Source: an uncultured Bacteroidales bacterium (lineage in GTDB: Bacteria; Bacteroidota; Bacteroidia; Bacteroidales; Paludibacteraceae). Taken from it: a DNA stretch of 15,008 nt. Positions 6,431 through 14,454 of the stretch are shown here, piece by piece; position 1 is the first letter of the stretch, and every line of letters starts with the position of its first letter. The translations under genes and the position numbers were made by a program. Below the pieces are notes generated by a model. It had not been told where the DNA came from and did no database searches. It saw nothing but the letters and a program-made list of their open reading frames with translations. The stretch is taken from the NCBI GenBank assembly GCA_946184195.1, contig CAMHEP010000027.1, positions 1 to 15,008 on the forward strand, read 5' to 3'.

Positions 6431-8137
6431 ATGCAACTTATTCTCCAAATCATCACTCTCATCGGTTCCGTAGCGATGCTCATGTACGGAATGAAGGTGA
6501 TGAGCGAGGGCCTGCAGAAGATGGCAGGTAGTAAGCTCAGTAACGTGCTCGGCACGATGACGACCAACCGTTTCACGGGTGTGCTCACCGGTGCATTCAT
6601 CACCGCCGCTATCCAGTCCTCCACTGCAACCACGGTCATGACGGTCAGTTTCGTCAGTGCGGGCATCCTAACGTTAGCTCAAGCCATCTCGGTCATCATG
6701 GGTGCGAACATAGGAACCACCTTCACCGCATGGATCATGGTGCTGGGCGGCGGCTCCTTTGACCTCAGGCTCGTTGTGTACGCTACCATTGTATTAGCGG
6801 TTGCGCTCATCTACACGAAGAAGAATGCGAACCTTGGCGACTTCCTCATCGGTTTGGCACTCATGCTGCTGGGTCTGACGACGCTGAAAATCAATGCCAC
6901 CGACATGCATTTGGACGAAATGGCGCCGGTTCGCAATTTCTTCATTGCTACTTCGTCCTGGGGATACGGCAGTTACTTCCTCTACCTGTTGGTAGGCGGT
7001 ATACTGACTTTCGCCGTACAATCATCCGCTGCCATCATGGCTATCACCATGACCCTTTGTTCGACCCACGTACTGCCTATCGACATGGGAATAGCCCTTG
7101 TCATGGGTGAAAATATAGGAACGACCATTACCTCGAACGTGGTCGCACTCTCCGCCTCTGTGCAAGCCCGTCGTGCCGCCATGGCCCACTTGGTATTCAA
7201 CCTCTTTGGTGTCATATGGGTACTCTGTATCTTCCGATGGTTTGTGGGGCATGTATGTCAACTATGGGGTGTAGAGTTCACGCCCGGAGTGCCTAGTGAC
7301 GTATCTCCGGACAAACTGAATGCCGTACTCGCCACCTTCCACACCTCCTTCAACGTGCTCAACACTTGTATCCTCATCGGCTTCGTACCGTTGCTGGAAA
7401 AACTGGTGACACTCCTCATCCCCTCCAAGCCGGAAGAGAAAGACACAGACAGCCAATTGCGTTTCATCTCGGGCGGCCTGATGTCTACCTCCGAGCTCTC
7501 CATCTTACAAGCATGGAAAGAGGTGCATGTGTTCGCCGTACGGACACAACGTATGGTAGGTATGATACACGACCTATATCGTCAGACAGACGACATGGAA
7601 GTCACCAAACTCTTCTCTCGCGTTGAGAAATACGAAGGCATATGCGACCGTATGGAGTTCGAGATAGCCCAATACCTCAACCAAGTGGCAGACGGCCGTC
7701 TATCCGACCAATCCAAACACGAGGTACACAAGATGCTGCGTATCGTGAGCGAGTTGGAGTCGGTGGGCGATGCCAACTATAACCTCGCACGATTCATCCG
7801 GCATAAACACGACAGCCATATCACCTTCAACGACTATCAGGAGAAAAACGTGGAGATGATGCTCTACCTTGTGAGCGGAGCAGAGACGATGATGGTAGAA
7901 GCCCTCGAACGCGTCAACATCACCGAGGACGAGTTCCACGAGATGACCAACATGGAGAACGAAATCAACAATTTCCGCGACGAACTGAAAGCGCAGAACA
8001 TGCAGCATATCACCGACAAAGAGTATGACTACACCACCGGTGTCAACTACATGGATATCGTGCTTGAGATGGAGAAGATGGCAGACTACATCATCAACGT
8101 AGACGAGGCATTGTACGAGCATAAGCACGACAAATAA
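6431..8137 (+). CDS. Na/Pi cotransporter family protein with PhoU-like tail
   Basis: Inner-membrane protein of 568 residues, predicted to take up phosphate (or a related anion) with Na+. It has the two inverted Na_Pi_cotrans repeats of the SLC34/NptA family. Repeat 1 carries QSS at 62-64 (AIQSSTATTVMTVSF) and GANIGTT (91-97). Repeat 2 carries QSS at 197-199 (AVQSSAAIMAITMTL) and GENIGTT (226-232). About eight to nine hydrophobic segments run to residue 330. From about 355 to the end there is a soluble, charged, all-helical PhoU-like domain (for example RVEKYEGICDRMEFEIAQYL and SELESVGDANYNLARFI). Length and architecture match Bacteroidota members. The start at 6431 begins directly with the first helix. 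It has its own promoter and is separated from the rnf operon by another. Confidence 0.92.
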   Translation: MQLILQIITLIGSVAMLMYGMKVMSEGLQKMAGSKLSNVLGTMTTNRFTGVLTGAFITAAIQSSTATTVMTVSFVSAGILTLAQAISVIMGANIGTTFTAWIMVLGGGSFDLRLVVYATIVLAVALIYTKKNANLGDFLIGLALMLLGLTTLKINATDMHLDEMAPVRNFFIATSSWGYGSYFLYLLVGGILTFAVQSSAAIMAITMTLCSTHVLPIDMGIALVMGENIGTTITSNVVALSASVQARRAAMAHLVFNLFGVIWVLCIFRWFVGHVCQLWGVEFTPGVPSDVSPDKLNAVLATFHTSFNVLNTCILIGFVPLLEKLVTLLIPSKPEEKDTDSQLRFISGGLMSTSELSILQAWKEVHVFAVRTQRMVGMIHDLYRQTDDMEVTKLFSRVEKYEGICDRMEFEIAQYLNQVADGRLSDQSKHEVHKMLRIVSELESVGDANYNLARFIRHKHDSHITFNDYQEKNVEMMLYLVSGAETMMVEALERVNITEDEFHEMTNMENEINNFRDELKAQNMQHITDKEYDYTTGVNYMDIVLEMEKMADYIINVDEALYEHKHDK

Positions 8138-8167
8138 GTCTCTTTTGGCTAAAAAGTGAACTTTTAT

Positions 8168-8198
8168 TTGCGCAACCCGATTATTTGTTGTATATTTG
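8168..8198 (+). promoter_or_regulatory. Bacteroidota-type promoter of the rseC-rnf operon
   Basis: TTG (8168-8170, within TTTG), 20 bases, TATATTTG (8191-8198): a full consensus match. The predicted start is near 8202, giving a leader of about 38 bases before rseC. No other consensus promoter was found between here and the end of rnfA, so the seven genes are probably one transcript. Confidence 0.75.
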
Positions 8199-8239
8199 CA
8201 CGCTAAAACAGAGATAAACGTACACAGACGCACAACAGG

Positions 8240-8653
8240 ATGGCAAAGGTAATCACACATGAAGGCATCGTTGTTTCCGTACACGGAGACACTGCCCATG
8301 TACGTATACTCCAAGCGGGAGCCTGCCACGCATGTCAAGCCAAACAGATGTGCGCGAGTGCCGACAATCGTGAGAAAGAGATGGATGCCATCATGCTTGA
8401 GCCTATGCAGGAGGGCGACCGCGTGATTGTACAGGTATCACAACAGATGGGATGGACAGCCGTTACATTGGCGTACGTCATCCCATTTATTTTGCTCATT
8501 GCCGGTGTAGCCCTCCTCACGATATGGATGGACGAAGCCGCAGCCGGAACCCTCAGTATTTTGGCGGTAGGGGTATGGTATATGGTACTGAAGCTCATTG
8601 ACCCGAAGATAAAAAAGCATTTCACATTCACTGCATATAAAAATAAACAATAA
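8240..8653 (+). CDS. rseC: RseC/SoxR-reducing system family membrane protein
   Basis: Protein of 137 residues in the RseC/MucC family, which in many bacteria is encoded with Rnf/Rsx complexes. An N-terminal soluble part (1-70) carries a cysteine cluster, Cys29-x2-Cys32-x5-Cys38, that could hold a metal or be redox-active. Two membrane helices follow (about 71-97 and 99-119) and a short basic tail. It is first in the rnf operon, with rnfB 22 bases downstream. In Enterobacteria RseC is linked to sigma-E control and to reducing SoxR. Here the position suggests a role in assembly or redox maintenance of Rnf, which is inference. Confidence 0.85.
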   Translation: MAKVITHEGIVVSVHGDTAHVRILQAGACHACQAKQMCASADNREKEMDAIMLEPMQEGDRVIVQVSQQMGWTAVTLAYVIPFILLIAGVALLTIWMDEAAAGTLSILAVGVWYMVLKLIDPKIKKHFTFTAYKNKQ

Positions 8654-8675
8654 TATTAACAAATCACATTGACGT

Positions 8676-9119
8676 ATGAATCTGATTTTAATTTCTATGG
8701 CCGTGTTAGGTTTGACGGCATTGGTAGCATCGGTGCTACTATATATCGTCAGCCTGATATTCAAAGTAGAGGAAGATCCCCGCATCGATTTGGTAGTGGC
8801 GGTATTACCCGGCGCTAACTGTGGCGGATGCGGATTTGCAGGCTGTCGTAACTTTGCGGAAGCATGTGTGAAGGCAGACTCACTCAACGGTTTGGCATGT
8901 CCTGTGGGCGGTGACCCGACGATGGAGGAGGTACAGAAGATCCTCGCTCCTGCCGGTGAATCAGCTCAAGCTGCACCCAGCGGACAACAGGAGATTCGCA
9001 AAACAGCATCGGGTATCATTATTCCTAACTTCAATCCGGAAACAGCAGCAAAGATCCGAGCCTTGTCAACGCCTAAGGCCGTTTATCCGAACTTACTGAT
9101 CATGTCACAAAACAAGTAG
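8676..9119 (+). CDS. rnfB: Short RnfB: membrane anchor and one Fe-S motif, no ferredoxin modules
   Basis: RnfB normally takes electrons from ferredoxin through several [4Fe-4S] clusters. This protein (147 residues) has the expected N-terminal helix (about 3-29), the conserved VEEDPRI and the Fe-S domain with Cys49-x2-Cys52-x4-Cys57-x17-Cys75, plus an extra Cys64. After CPVGGDPTMEEVQKIL there is no further cysteine. The chain ends in about 60 residues of low-similarity sequence (SGIIIPNFNPETAAKIRAL and onwards) with no CxxCxxCxxxCP motif. E. coli RsxB is about 190 residues and Bacteroides RnfB much longer, both with 2x[4Fe-4S] modules. No lost part follows, because rnfC starts 7 bases after the stop. 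The operon position leaves little doubt it is RnfB. Its electron-entry function looks reduced or supplied by another protein. Confidence 0.88.
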   Translation: MNLILISMAVLGLTALVASVLLYIVSLIFKVEEDPRIDLVVAVLPGANCGGCGFAGCRNFAEACVKADSLNGLACPVGGDPTMEEVQKILAPAGESAQAAPSGQQEIRKTASGIIIPNFNPETAAKIRALSTPKAVYPNLLIMSQNK

Positions 9120-9126
9120 TAGAGTT

Positions 9127-10470
9127 ATGAGAACATTCAGAATAGGCGGAGTCCATCCGCACGACAACAAACAATATGCTGCTCATCAACCCATCGTTGA
9201 GTGTGCCCTGCCTAAGCAGGCTATCGTTCCCCTGGCGCAGCATATCGGAGCCCCCGCACAACCCGTAGTGGCAGTAGGTGCGAAAGTGAAAGTGGGCGAA
9301 CTAATTGCCAAGGCAGGTGGTTTTGTATCTGCCAATGTACATGCCCCAGTCAGCGGTACCGTCACCAAGATTGATGCCATCACGGATTCATGGGGAGGTA
9401 ACATGCCTGCCATCTTCATTGACGTGGAGGGCGACGAGTGGCTTCCCACTATTGACAAGACGCCCAACGTGGTACGCGAGTGCAACCTTGAGCCGAAGCA
9501 GATTATCGACAAGATTGCCGATGCCGGCATCGTGGGTCTGGGTGGAGCATGCTTCCCGACACACGTCAAATTACTGCCGCCTCCGGGTAAGAAAGCCGAA
9601 GTGCTCATTGTAAACGGTGTAGAGTGTGAACCCTATCTGACGTGCGACCATCAGTTGATGCTTGAGCACGGAGAGGAGATACTCATTGGTATACAACTGC
9701 TGATGAAAGCCCTCAATGTACGCCACGCCATCATCGGCATAGAAAACAATAAACCCGACGCCATCAAACGCATGCAGGAGTTGGCATCCCGCGCTCTCGG
9801 CGTAGAGGTCATGCCCCTCAAGTTGCGTTATCCGCAAGGTGGTGAGAAACAGCTTATTGACGCCTGCATAGGTCGTCAGGTGCCCAGTGGAGCCCTGCCT
9901 ATAGAGGTGGGAGCCGTTGTGGACAACGTGGCTACCATATACGCCATCTACGAGGCTGTGATGAAGAACAAACCCCTCATCAGCCGCGTGATGACCATCA
10001 CGGGCAAGGACTTCAAGAAGAGCGGTAACTACTTGGTACGTTTCGGTACACCTCTGCAGGAGGTGGTTGATGCTCTGGGCGGAGTGCCTGAGGGTACGGG
10101 CAAGGTGATTGGCGGAGGTCCTATGATGGGACGCGCGATGAGCCATCTGGACATGCCTGCTCACAAGCGCACCAGCGGTCTGCTCTTCATGCCGGAGGCC
10201 GAGAGCCAACGTCCCGAGGAAGACAACTGTATCCGTTGCGCTAAGTGCGTACAAGCATGCCCGATGGGACTGGAGCCCTACCTGCTCAGCAAACTCGCTA
10301 ACCTTGAGCGCTGGGAAGATATGGAGAAACATGACGTGATGGATTGCATCGACTGCGGTTGCTGCGTCTTCACCTGCCCCAGCCATCGTCGACTGCTGGA
10401 CGGTATTCGCGCCGGCAAAGGCAAAGTGGGCGCAATGATACGTGCACGTCAAGCCGAACAGAAAAAATAA
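9127..10470 (+). CDS. rnfC: RnfC, NADH/ferredoxin-binding subunit of the Rnf complex
   Basis: Membrane-associated subunit of 447 residues that carries the NAD(H)/FMN-binding region and two [4Fe-4S] clusters. The N-terminal RIGGVHPHDNK and the lipoyl-like region (HIGAPAQPVVAVGAKVKVGE to ANVHAPVSGTVTKID) are family hallmarks. The flavin/NAD region includes GLGGACFPTH (137-146) and NGVECEPYLTCDHQLM. SLBB-like sequence follows. Both cluster motifs are intact: Cys368/371/374/378 (CIRCAKCVQACP) and Cys407/410/413/417 (CIDCGCCVFTCP). The C-terminus is short and lacks the long Ala/Lys-rich tail of enterobacterial RsxC. With RnfB truncated, these are the only ferredoxin-type clusters encoded in the operon. 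Confidence 0.95.
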   Translation: MRTFRIGGVHPHDNKQYAAHQPIVECALPKQAIVPLAQHIGAPAQPVVAVGAKVKVGELIAKAGGFVSANVHAPVSGTVTKIDAITDSWGGNMPAIFIDVEGDEWLPTIDKTPNVVRECNLEPKQIIDKIADAGIVGLGGACFPTHVKLLPPPGKKAEVLIVNGVECEPYLTCDHQLMLEHGEEILIGIQLLMKALNVRHAIIGIENNKPDAIKRMQELASRALGVEVMPLKLRYPQGGEKQLIDACIGRQVPSGALPIEVGAVVDNVATIYAIYEAVMKNKPLISRVMTITGKDFKKSGNYLVRFGTPLQEVVDALGGVPEGTGKVIGGGPMMGRAMSHLDMPAHKRTSGLLFMPEAESQRPEEDNCIRCAKCVQACPMGLEPYLLSKLANLERWEDMEKHDVMDCIDCGCCVFTCPSHRRLLDGIRAGKGKVGAMIRARQAEQKK

Positions 10471-10504
10471 TTAGGTATATATAATAATATAAGGAATAGA
10501 AATT

Positions 10505-11500
10505 ATGGCAAAACAACTAATAGTCAGTCCGGCTCCTCATGCACACAGCGGTGATAGTGTTCGCAAGAACATGCTGAATGTCATCATCGCTCTTGTGCCC
10601 GCCTTCCTCGTATCGCTCTACGCGTTCGGTTGGGGAGCCCTTATGGTGACCGCCACCAGTGTTGCAGCCTGTGTGCTCTTCGAGTGGCTCATAGCCAAAT
10701 ATATCATGAAGCAGCAACCCACTATCTGCGATTTGTCAGCAGTGCTAACCGGTTTGCTGCTGGCATTCAACCTGCCGAGTAATCTGCCGTTATGGATTGT
10801 CATTGTCGGATCCTTGGTAGCTATCGGTGTCGGCAAGATGACCTTCGGCGGTTTGGGACAGAACCCCTTCAACCCCGCCCTGGTAGGACGTGTGTTCCTG
10901 CTCATCTCCTTCCCCGTACAAATGACGACATGGCCTCGTCCGCTCGGCTTCCATAGCGCCATGCCTTTTGTGGACGCAGAGACCGGAGCAACCCCCTTGG
11001 CAGCCATGAAAGAGGCAATCAAGGCCGGCGATGCCTCATTGCTTGACAAACTGCCCGACCTATGGGACATGACCCTCGGAATGATGGGCGGTTCGCTGGG
11101 TGAGATAAGTGCATGCGCACTCATCCTCGGCGGCATCTACCTGCTCTGCACGAAGACTATCACCTGGCATATCCCTGTTAGCATACTGTGCACTGTGGCT
11201 ATTGTATCGGGTATCTTCTACCTCACTATACCGGGCGCAGCTGCCCCGCAGTATCACCTGCTGACAGGTGGTTTGTTGCTCGGCGCAATCTTCATGGCAA
11301 CGGACTATGTGACCTCGCCTATGAGTGCATGGGGACAGATTATATACGGAATAGGTATCGGCGTGATTGTAGTAGTGATACGTACTTGGGGAGCTTATCC
11401 CGAAGGTATGTCGTTCGCTATCCTTATCATGAATGCAGTTACTCCATTGTTGAACATGTACATCCGCCCCAAACGGTTCGGTGAGAAAAAGAAAGCATAA
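10505..11500 (+). CDS. rnfD: RnfD, flavinylated membrane subunit of the Rnf complex
   Basis: Integral membrane subunit of 331 residues (NqrB/RnfD family) with about nine to ten helices. It should carry covalent FMN on Thr163 in the motif ETGATPL (159-165), which corresponds to the SGATxL flavinylation site of NqrB/RnfD. Other conserved blocks are SPAPHAHSGDSV at the N-terminus, DLSAVLTGLLLAFNLP and FGGLGQNPFNPALVGRVFL. ApbE, needed to attach the FMN, is not in this window. An AAGGAAT sequence just upstream of the ATG may act as a weak ribosome-binding site. RnfG starts 6 bases after the stop. Confidence 0.95.
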   Translation: MAKQLIVSPAPHAHSGDSVRKNMLNVIIALVPAFLVSLYAFGWGALMVTATSVAACVLFEWLIAKYIMKQQPTICDLSAVLTGLLLAFNLPSNLPLWIVIVGSLVAIGVGKMTFGGLGQNPFNPALVGRVFLLISFPVQMTTWPRPLGFHSAMPFVDAETGATPLAAMKEAIKAGDASLLDKLPDLWDMTLGMMGGSLGEISACALILGGIYLLCTKTITWHIPVSILCTVAIVSGIFYLTIPGAAAPQYHLLTGGLLLGAIFMATDYVTSPMSAWGQIIYGIGIGVIVVVIRTWGAYPEGMSFAILIMNAVTPLLNMYIRPKRFGEKKKA

Positions 11501-11506
11501 GAGACT

Positions 11507-12181
11507 ATGAAACGATTAGAAAGCAATTTAACCAATATGGTCTTATCGCTGACGCTGGTAGCGTTGGTGGCAGCAGCCCTGCTCAGTGGCATGTACGTAG
11601 TGACAGCCGAGCCTATCGCTCAGAGTAAGGCGCAGAAACAGATGCAAGCCAAAGTAGAAGTCCTGCCCGTCCAAGAGGGCGTCACCTTCGCTGAGGCAGA
11701 GGATCACGATGGCGTCATCGTCTATCGTGCCTTCGTGGGAGAAGAGCCCGTCGGCGCTGCCGTCGAGACGTTCGACCCCAACGGCTTTAACGGTAAATTC
11801 ACCCTGATGATAGGATTCGACAAAGACGGTATCATCAGCGGATATAAGGTATTGGAGCAAAACGAGACTCCCGGTTTGGGAGCCAACATGGTCAATTGGT
11901 TCCGCACGGACAAGGGTCGTCAGAACATTATCGGTATCGCGCCGGCAAAGACGAACATGACCGTATCGAAAGATGGTGGAGACGTGGATGCTATCACAGC
12001 CGCCACCATCACCTCACGCGCTTTCCTGCGCGCTGTAGAGCGTGCCTATAAAGCCTACGCTGCTCCCGCTGTAGAGGCACAGACAGGTGCTACCGCACTG
12101 ACCGGAGCCACTATTCAGGAGCCAGACACGACAGCAGCTCCGATTGTTGAACCCGTAAATGGAGGACAAAACAATGAATAA
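11507..12181 (+). CDS. rnfG: RnfG, FMN-carrying periplasmic subunit of the Rnf complex
   Basis: Subunit of 224 residues with one N-terminal membrane helix (about 10-33) and an exported FMN-binding domain. The flavinylation motif is DAITAATITS (161-170), with Thr169 the expected attachment residue. The usual SGAT is TAAT here, a tolerated variant. GFDKDGIISGYKVLEQNETPGLG is the conserved core. After about residue 186 there is a 38-residue Ala/Thr/Pro-rich tail that contains two extra TGAT tetrapeptides (193-196 and 199-202). The last 8 bases overlap the start of rnfE. Confidence 0.93.
   Translation: MKRLESNLTNMVLSLTLVALVAAALLSGMYVVTAEPIAQSKAQKQMQAKVEVLPVQEGVTFAEAEDHDGVIVYRAFVGEEPVGAAVETFDPNGFNGKFTLMIGFDKDGIISGYKVLEQNETPGLGANMVNWFRTDKGRQNIIGIAPAKTNMTVSKDGGDVDAITAATITSRAFLRAVERAYKAYAAPAVEAQTGATALTGATIQEPDTTAAPIVEPVNGGQNNE
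12161..12165 (+). promoter_or_regulatory. Shine-Dalgarno GGAGG that decides the rnfE start
   Basis: GGAGG lies inside the end of rnfG, 8 bases before the ATG at 12174. An upstream in-frame ATG at 12159 overlaps this motif and would leave it unused, so 12174 is the better start. A strong Shine-Dalgarno is uncommon in this phylum and may serve reinitiation after rnfG. Confidence 0.6.
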
Positions 12182-12758
12182 GCCCTTAGAAGTATTTACC
12201 AACGGATTTATAAAGGAGAATCCGACCTTCGGCTTAGTGCTGGGTATGTGCCCGACTCTTGCCACCACCACGTCTGCCATCAACGGCATGTCGATGGGTT
12301 TGGCTACGCTCTTTGTGCTGGTTTGCTCAAATGTAGTCATCAGTATGTTGCGTAACCTCATTCCCGATAAAGTGCATATCCCCGCCTATATCGTTGTCAT
12401 CGCTACGTTCGTAACGATGGTGCAACTGACTATGCAGGCATATTTGCCGGCGCTGTACGAGACCTTAGGACTATTCATTCCTCTGATTGTGGTCAATTGT
12501 ATCGTGCTGGGACGTGCAGAAGCATTCGCTGCTAAGAATGGTGTGGGATTGAGCGCACTGGATGGTCTGGGAATGGGCTTTGGTTTCACCCTATCGCTCA
12601 CCATACTCGGTTGCATCCGCGAACTCTTAGGTACAGGCTGCGCGTTCGGTATCCACATCTACAGTGACGCCTTCGGCATGTTGCTGTTCGTTTTGGCTCC
12701 GGGTGCGTTCATCGCCTTGGCATACCTGATGGCATTAGTTAATAAACTCCGTAAATAA
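12174..12758 (+). CDS. rnfE: RnfE, integral membrane subunit of the Rnf complex
   Basis: Six-helix subunit of 194 residues (NqrD/RnfE family). RnfE and RnfA form a pseudo-symmetric pair that holds a [2Fe-2S] cluster at the membrane centre. The ligands expected from NqrD/NqrE are present: Cys26 in LGMCPTLA and Cys109 in VVNCIVLG. The N-terminal NGFIKENPTFGLVLGMCP and the GLGMGFGFTLSLTILGCIREL block are family signatures. The gene overlaps rnfG by 8 bases and is followed by rnfA after 8 bases. Confidence 0.94.
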   Translation: MNKPLEVFTNGFIKENPTFGLVLGMCPTLATTTSAINGMSMGLATLFVLVCSNVVISMLRNLIPDKVHIPAYIVVIATFVTMVQLTMQAYLPALYETLGLFIPLIVVNCIVLGRAEAFAAKNGVGLSALDGLGMGFGFTLSLTILGCIRELLGTGCAFGIHIYSDAFGMLLFVLAPGAFIALAYLMALVNKLRK

Positions 12759-12766
12759 AAAACGCT

Positions 12767-13366
12767 ATGGTATATTTTCTGATAATAATTTCGGCGATAT
12801 TCGTTAATAATATCGTTTTCAGCCAGTTCTTGGGTATATGCCCGTTCCTTGGTGTAAGTAAAAAGATTGATACCGCAGTAGGTATGGGTGCTGCCGTTAC
12901 ATTTGTGCTGACGCTCGCCACCATTGTTACCTATCTGCTGCAAAAATATGTGCTTGAGGCATTCGGCATCGGATTCCTCCAGACCATCTTGTTCATCCTC
13001 GTCATTGCAGCCTTAGTGCAGATGATAGAGATTATGCTCAAGAAGGTGAGTCCGAGTCTGTATCAGGCATTAGGAGTCTTCCTTCCCCTTATCACAACCA
13101 ACTGCTGTATACTGGGTGTGGCCATCCTTGTGGGTGACGGCACATGGGCAGCCAAGATACCGGGAGCAGAAGCCAACCTGCTGCAAGGAACAGTCTTTGC
13201 CTTTGCTACAGCTATCGGTTTCAGTGTAGCGCTGGTACTCTTTGCGGGTATCCGTGAGCAACTGGCTATGGCTAAAGTGCCGGAGGCAATGAAAGGTACG
13301 CCTATCGCCCTTCTGACCGCAGGTCTGCTGGCAATGGCATTCATGGGTTTCTCAGGAGTAGTATAA
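12767..13366 (+). CDS. rnfA: RnfA, integral membrane subunit of the Rnf complex
   Basis: Six-helix subunit of 199 residues (NqrE/RnfA family), partner of RnfE. The conserved NNIVFSQFLGICPFLGVSKK gives cluster ligand Cys25, and TTNCCILGVAI gives Cys113 (with a neighbouring Cys114). The length is slightly above the roughly 193 residues of E. coli RsxA, with a short hydrophobic C-terminal end (AMAFMGFSGVV). It is last in the operon. The stop codon lies inside a hairpin shared with the converging DHH gene. Confidence 0.95.
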   Translation: MVYFLIIISAIFVNNIVFSQFLGICPFLGVSKKIDTAVGMGAAVTFVLTLATIVTYLLQKYVLEAFGIGFLQTILFILVIAALVQMIEIMLKKVSPSLYQALGVFLPLITTNCCILGVAILVGDGTWAAKIPGAEANLLQGTVFAFATAIGFSVALVLFAGIREQLAMAKVPEAMKGTPIALLTAGLLAMAFMGFSGVV

Positions 13367-13378
13367 ACAGCTACTCCT
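13354..13378. terminator. Hairpin covering both stop codons of convergent genes
   Basis: AGGAGTAG (13354-13361) pairs perfectly with CTACTCCT (13371-13378) around a 9-base loop. The loop holds the rnfA stop, and the right arm holds the stop of the minus-strand DHH gene, with only 4 bases between the genes. There is no T-run on either side, so it is a candidate bidirectional terminator or mRNA end-protecting structure rather than a classical one. Confidence 0.45.
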
Positions 13379-14450
13379 TGGAGAAATACTTCTCGTAATT
13401 ATCAAGGAAGAGTTTAACTGCCTCGGTGAGTGAACCGAAATGTTCACCACCCGAGGCATTTTTATGTCCACCTCCGTGGAACACCTCGTGGCAAAAGATA
13501 TTCACGGGTCTGTCACCCTGCGAACGCATAGAGATTTTTATTTTCTTATCAGCGCCTCCGGCTTTCTCCTTTTCCCAATCAGCCACCTTATCTTCACGCA
13601 TGAAAACGGAATAGTAGATATCCTTGATTTGCAGCGGCATATTGACTATTCCTTCTGCATCTCCTGAGCGGAAATTGAACTTATACAGTTCCTTGCTGCT
13701 AAGGAAGATAAGAGCCGTATGTGAAGCAGGGAAGATACGCATTTTCTCGTAAAGACAATAACCGACAAGTTTGATACGGTCTGCCGTCCAAGCATTGTTG
13801 ACCCGGTTATAGATATCGTCCTTATCGACTCCGAGATCTACCAAATGGGCGATGATTTCGTACATTTCGGGGAAGTTACTATTGAAGGAGAAATTACCCG
13901 TATCGGTCATCATTCCGGTGTAGATACATGTAGCGGTCTCTATGGAGAGCTCCGGCAGAGCGGTTTTCTCAATCTGTGCTATGACGCGATAGACCAGTTC
14001 GCTGGCGCTGGGAGATTCAGGATAGCGCATTACGACTTCCGCGAAATCGATAGTACTATCAGGAGCCAGCAAGTGATGGTCGATGACAATCTTCGGAGCC
14101 TGTGACGCCAACAAAAGGTCTCCCAAAGCGCCGTTACGTTTGGGTTCATTGAAGTCGGTACATATAATCAGCCCGGCTTGTGCGAGTGCTTTCTCCGCTT
14201 CTACAGGCTGTTTATCAAAAAGGAGGGCTCTGTCGGCACCTGGCATCCACATCAGAAAATCAGGAGCGGCATTCGGCAACACAACCACAGCCTTCTTGCC
14301 CTTATTCTGCAACCAGTGCATAAGGGCGTGACTACTCCCCATCGCGTCGCCGTCGGGCGACATATGAGTCGTGATAACAATATGCTCCGCGGCATCTATC
14401 AGTCGTGCCGCTGCATCTATCAATGCAAAAGGTATTTTTTCACTAATCAT
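13371..14450 (-). CDS. DHH/DHHA1 family phosphoesterase (NrnA-like)
   Basis: Protein of 359 residues related to the bifunctional oligoribonuclease and pAp phosphatase NrnA, which degrades very short RNAs and pAp using two Mn2+ ions in the cytosol. Metal-binding motifs are intact: His29-x-x-x-Asp33-x-Asp35 (HMSPDGDAMGSS), Asp99 (CTDF), the DHH triad Asp124-His125-His126 (VIDHH) and an MTDTGNF segment. The C-terminal DHHA1 substrate-binding motif GGGHKNASGG lies at 326-335. The start at 14450 gives a conventional N-terminal helix (IPFALIDAAARLIDAAEHIVITTH). The promoter's -7 box ends only 4 bases before this ATG, so the message is probably leaderless. It converges on rnfA and diverges from the DUF1294 gene. 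Confidence 0.9.
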   Translation of the reverse strand: MISEKIPFALIDAAARLIDAAEHIVITTHMSPDGDAMGSSHALMHWLQNKGKKAVVVLPNAAPDFLMWMPGADRALLFDKQPVEAEKALAQAGLIICTDFNEPKRNGALGDLLLASQAPKIVIDHHLLAPDSTIDFAEVVMRYPESPSASELVYRVIAQIEKTALPELSIETATCIYTGMMTDTGNFSFNSNFPEMYEIIAHLVDLGVDKDDIYNRVNNAWTADRIKLVGYCLYEKMRIFPASHTALIFLSSKELYKFNFRSGDAEGIVNMPLQIKDIYYSVFMREDKVADWEKEKAGGADKKIKISMRSQGDRPVNIFCHEVFHGGGHKNASGGEHFGSLTEAVKLFLDNYEKYFSKE

Positions 14451-14454
14451 GTTG

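Noticed and set aside
8138..8165. Possible terminator after the Na/Pi transporter (AAAAG, 4-base loop, CTTTT)
   Set aside because: The stem is only 5 bp and mostly A-T, too weak to call with confidence.
7700..8338. Open frame of 212 codons on the minus strand opposite the Na/Pi transporter tail
   Set aside because: The Val/His/Asp-rich composition is a typical shadow of the PhoU-like helices, and it also runs across the rseC promoter and start.
9100..9130. A frameshift as the cause of the short RnfB
   Set aside because: The only space before rnfC is 7 bases, and no CxxCxxC ferredoxin motif appears between the RnfB stop and the RnfC start. A deletion or true short form is needed to explain it.
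9571..10452. Open frame of 293 codons on the minus strand opposite rnfC
   Set aside because: It lies wholly antisense to the well-supported rnfC. Its translation is His-rich, low in recognisable motifs and reads like the complement of RnfC codons.
14390..14440. Repeated GCATCTATCA in the DHH gene
   Set aside because: It encodes the repeated LIDAA in the N-terminal helix, so it is explained by protein sequence.
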